DNA from: JAXGXT01 sp040772665
GTDB lineage: Bacteria; Bacillota; Clostridia; Lachnospirales; Anaerotignaceae
NCBI GenBank assembly: GCA_040772665.1
Contig: JAXGXT010000006.1
Coordinates: 1 to 64,000, forward strand
DNA length: 64,000 nt
Reading direction: 5' to 3'
Below the pieces are notes generated by a model that saw nothing but the letters and a program-made list of their open reading frames with translations, did not search any database and was not told the origin of the DNA. Of this stretch, positions 61,884 through 64,000 are shown piece by piece (position 1 is the first letter of the stretch; every line of letters starts with the position of its first letter). Both the position numbers and the translations under genes were made by a program.

Positions 61884-62405
61884 TCATGTTAAATATTTAT
61901 AAATCTTAGCTTTATCCAATGCAATTCCTATTACAATATAAATAATAAGGCCGCCTATTCCCTGCACCATGTTTGACGGCACAGAAGTCAAAGCTACTGC
62001 AAGACTTCCTTTAAGTATAGTTCCGCCTATAAGATAACCCGCAACCATAATAATAATGCCGACAACCGAAGCAAGTGTGTTTCGTAAATTTAAAAAATTC
62101 GATTTAACTTTGCTGTAATCAGCGATTTTACCTACAGCAAAGCCCATCAAAGCCTTGATAATAAGGGTAAATGGCGCCCAATGGGCATATCCCCCTAAAA
62201 TATCGGCAAGCATAGACCCTATTCCCCCTGCAATAAGCCCATATTCCCATCCGAAAAATACTCCTGCAATAAGTATAACACTATCTCCCAAATGGATATA
62301 TCCGCTGGTGGCAGGCACAGGCACCTGAACAGCCATAGTTGTAACTGTAACCAGCGCAATCAATAATGCCTTTATACATAATTCTTTAGCTTTAAAAGTT
62401 TTCAT
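61884..62405 (-). CDS. ECF transporter S component
   Basis: 173 residues, six helices, with the substrate-binding pattern VPVPATSGYIHLGDSVILIAG and GWEYGLIAGGIGSMLADIL typical of vitamin-specific S components. It needs an EcfA/A'/T module not present here. Ligand unknown. I chose the ATG at 62405, eight bases past AAGGGG; the ATG at 62411 is only two bases from it. No riboswitch was recognised in the upstream 200 bases. Confidence 0.9.
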   Translation of the reverse strand: MKTFKAKELCIKALLIALVTVTTMAVQVPVPATSGYIHLGDSVILIAGVFFGWEYGLIAGGIGSMLADILGGYAHWAPFTLIIKALMGFAVGKIADYSKVKSNFLNLRNTLASVVGIIIMVAGYLIGGTILKGSLAVALTSVPSNMVQGIGGLIIYIVIGIALDKAKIYKYLT

Positions 62406-62411
62406 AACCAT

Positions 62412-62953
62412 TCCCCTTCTCCTCTTTTTTTACACAATATATAAATCCTTTTCTTAACATAACAATTGTAATATCATTAAGTTTTATAAAGAAACATTTA
62501 TATAAAGTTCATTAAGTTTAAGCTATTTCTTTTTCCGATAAAAAAATGATAACATTACTTAATGAAAGTTTCCATATCTCAATTAAATAAACTGCATATT
62601 GTATGGGTACACTTTTAAGATATACTAAAAAATCTTTCTTTTATTAGTATTAAAATACCATATAATAATATTTACATATGAAAATTTTGAAAGAGAAAAA
62701 GCCAGAAATGTTCAATGACTGGAAGAGATTCTGTAAAACATATCTTTTGTAACGAGCCAGAATGATGATAAAACCAAACTTCTGATCCATAACTAAGGTT
62801 CTATGTTTATATAACTTTGTTAAAGTTTTTTGTTTTTGAAAAACAGATAGGTTTAGACAAAGTCTATTTTTATACCAGTACAGTATATAAGCCTATATTT
62901 CTATTGTACTTGTATTTTCTGCTGTATTTATAATATAAATTATTCTGTTTATA
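62412..62953. other. Gene-free AT-rich gap between the ECF and LysR genes
   Basis: No credible gene, tRNA or known riboswitch was seen. It contains a 24-codon open frame with no ribosome site (62678-62752) and small dyads such as TAGAC/GTCTA near 62855-62868. It must hold the ECF promoter, but no clear hexamer pair stood out. Confidence 0.5.
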
Positions 62954-63877
62954 TTACCAGTCTTTTTCTTTGTAGAAATCCTTCATTTTTTTAATCCACT
63001 TTTTTGTGTTTATATTCAATTTTCTTTTCTTAGAATAAGCAAGTGTCATGTACCATTTTATATCTTCGTTTTCAACACTGCATATAGATAGCTTGTCCTT
63101 AAAACCTGATGCATTCATTAAAAATTCAGGCACAAAGGCTAACCTGTTGGTGCTGCACAAAAGATAAAAAATTGTGGTTAAATCTTTTATTTCAATTATA
63201 TTTTCTATTTTTACCCCCATTTTTATCAAATAGTTTTCTACGGATTTTGTTAGCTGAAACGTTTTTTCTCTTGAATAAAAAGGAAGGCTGCTAATCTCTT
63301 CTTTGCTGAAAACATATTCATTATTTTCGTTTATTTTTTTATCAATTAAAATAGGATTGTTTTTATTGCATACAAGACATATTCTGTCTTCTTGTATTAT
63401 TGAATAATAAATGTCTTCGCTTTCTAAATTTTCCGTGTTTAAAAAGCCAACATCTATGTATCCATCCTTTATAAGTTCCTGCATGTTAAAACTTGTATCT
63501 TCAATTACCCTAAAATCAAAGTCAGGGTTTATTTCTTTTGCTATGTTAATTACATCGTTCAGATAATATTTTGATAAATTAGAAGAAATTCCAAAAACAA
63601 TTGTATTTCCTTCTTTTTCTTTTATTTCTTCCATAGATTCTTTTAATTCTTTATATCTGTTTAGCATATCCTTTGAATATTCTAAATAAACTTCTCCTGC
63701 TTCTGTAAGAAAAATAGGAACACTTTTTCTATCCATCAATTTTAGCCCCAACTCTTTTTCAAGAGAATTAATATACTTTGTCAAAGAAGGTTGAGAAATA
63801 AACAATTTCTCCGAAGCTTTTGTAAGGTTTTTTTCCTCACATATTGTTATATAATATAAAAATTTATTTTCATTCAC
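62954..63877 (-). CDS. LysR-family transcriptional regulator
   Basis: 307 residues: an N-terminal winged helix-turn-helix (about 1-60; NLTKASEKLFISQPSLTKYINSL) and a periplasmic-binding-protein-like effector domain (about 90-295), the LysR layout and length. GGAGGGG precedes the ATG at 63877 by a few bases more than usual. Its start faces right, into a gap with a perfect dyad and a rightward promoter, so the usual target gene divergent from a LysR gene probably lies just past the window. Confidence 0.9.
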   Translation of the reverse strand: MNENKFLYYITICEEKNLTKASEKLFISQPSLTKYINSLEKELGLKLMDRKSVPIFLTEAGEVYLEYSKDMLNRYKELKESMEEIKEKEGNTIVFGISSNLSKYYLNDVINIAKEINPDFDFRVIEDTSFNMQELIKDGYIDVGFLNTENLESEDIYYSIIQEDRICLVCNKNNPILIDKKINENNEYVFSKEEISSLPFYSREKTFQLTKSVENYLIKMGVKIENIIEIKDLTTIFYLLCSTNRLAFVPEFLMNASGFKDKLSICSVENEDIKWYMTLAYSKKRKLNINTKKWIKKMKDFYKEKDW

Positions 63878-63929
63878 CTAATCCCCTCCTTGAATAAGTT
63901 ATAATAATATATTTTAACACAAAACAACC

Positions 63930-63944
63930 ATAACTAAAAGTTAT
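63930..63944. promoter_or_regulatory. Probable LysR-type operator
   Basis: ATAACT-AAA-AGTTAT, a perfect 6-3-6 dyad containing a T-N11-A core, located 53 bases before the LysR start and about 45 bases before the rightward -10. Confidence 0.5.
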
Positions 63945-63985
63945 AGTCTTATGATTTTTTTGAATTTAATATATTTAATAAATTC

Positions 63986-63994
63986 TGCTACAAT
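63986..63994 (+). promoter_or_regulatory. Extended -10 promoter for an unseen rightward gene
   Basis: TGC-TACAAT, an extended -10; an AT-rich region with TTTAAT lies 18 bases upstream. Transcription would run off the right edge. Confidence 0.45.
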
Positions 63995-64000
63995 AGTTTA

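Noticed and set aside
62406..62640. Possible vitamin riboswitch before the ECF S component
   Set aside because: I looked for the conserved cores of the common vitamin riboswitches on the minus strand and saw none.
62678..62752. A 24-codon open frame starting MKILKEKKPEMFNDWKRF
   Set aside because: It is very short and lacks a ribosome site. The protein-like text might be the remnant of a lost gene, but this cannot be shown.

Overview
The window reads as a chromosomal segment of a low-GC, anaerobic, endospore-forming member of the Clostridia (Bacillota). Evidence: strongly AT-rich intergenic DNA, GGAGG-type ribosome binding sites on almost every gene, TTG and GTG starts, the sporulation genes yqfC and yqfD, a class B sortase, a DnaD/DnaC primosome pair, a PPi-type phosphofructokinase, and the Gram-positive gene order yqfC-yqfD-phoH-yqfF-ybeY-cdd-era-recO. 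A Lachnospirales-like host is my best guess; genus and species cannot be read from the sequence. No phage, transposase, CRISPR array or rRNA operon was found. Most genes lie on the minus strand.

Layout. 1-5.3 kb: rlmD (cut by the left edge), yhaM, ndk, a decayed polysaccharide deacetylase fragment, a 49-residue protein, tRNA-Arg, an intact polysaccharide deacetylase and tRNA-Leu. 5.6-15.6 kb: a membrane-anchored XRE regulator, catalase with two membrane protein genes, a diguanylate cyclase, yqeY-rpsU, glgB and a PepF peptidase. 15.7-24.3 kb: PPi-phosphofructokinase, tRNA-Asp/tRNA-Val, an AgcS symporter, a DUF134-Crp operon, a stalk-domain/TolC-like pair and dnaD-dnaC. 24.5-35 kb: the housekeeping run SEC-C protein-tsaC-ywlE-rpiB-upp-tagO, a USP-like gene, a 550-bp mosaic of intergenic repeats, a second stalk-domain protein, pyrG, a lipoprotein cyclophilin and murG. 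35-50 kb: ferritin-like and HIT genes, mscL, then the yqfC...recO-srtB operon, glgP and a split chromate transporter. 50-55.8 kb: LysM-rho-rpmE-DUF1385-prmC-prfA behind a near-consensus promoter. 55.9-59.7 kb: a five-gene operon with a LarA-like protein, a MoCF-like protein and three proteins I do not recognise. 60-64 kb: TIGR04086 membrane protein, PHP phosphoesterase, ECF S component, LysR regulator.

The genes are mostly core metabolism and information processing: translation (prfA, prmC, rpsU, rpmE, tsaC, ybeY, era), RNA turnover and termination (yhaM, rho), nucleotide salvage (upp, cdd, ndk, pyrG), envelope synthesis (tagO, murG, deacetylase) and glycogen turnover (glgB, glgP).

The least explained parts, and the best candidates for something new, are the five-gene LarA-like/MoCF operon at 55.9-59.7 kb and the hairpin-rich mosaic repeat family at 24.45, 29.43-29.99, 36.82 and 60.0 kb. 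Of secondary interest are a stalk-domain/TolC-like pair in an apparently monoderm cell, a possible attenuator before pyrG, and a LysR gene facing an unseen divergent target at the right edge.
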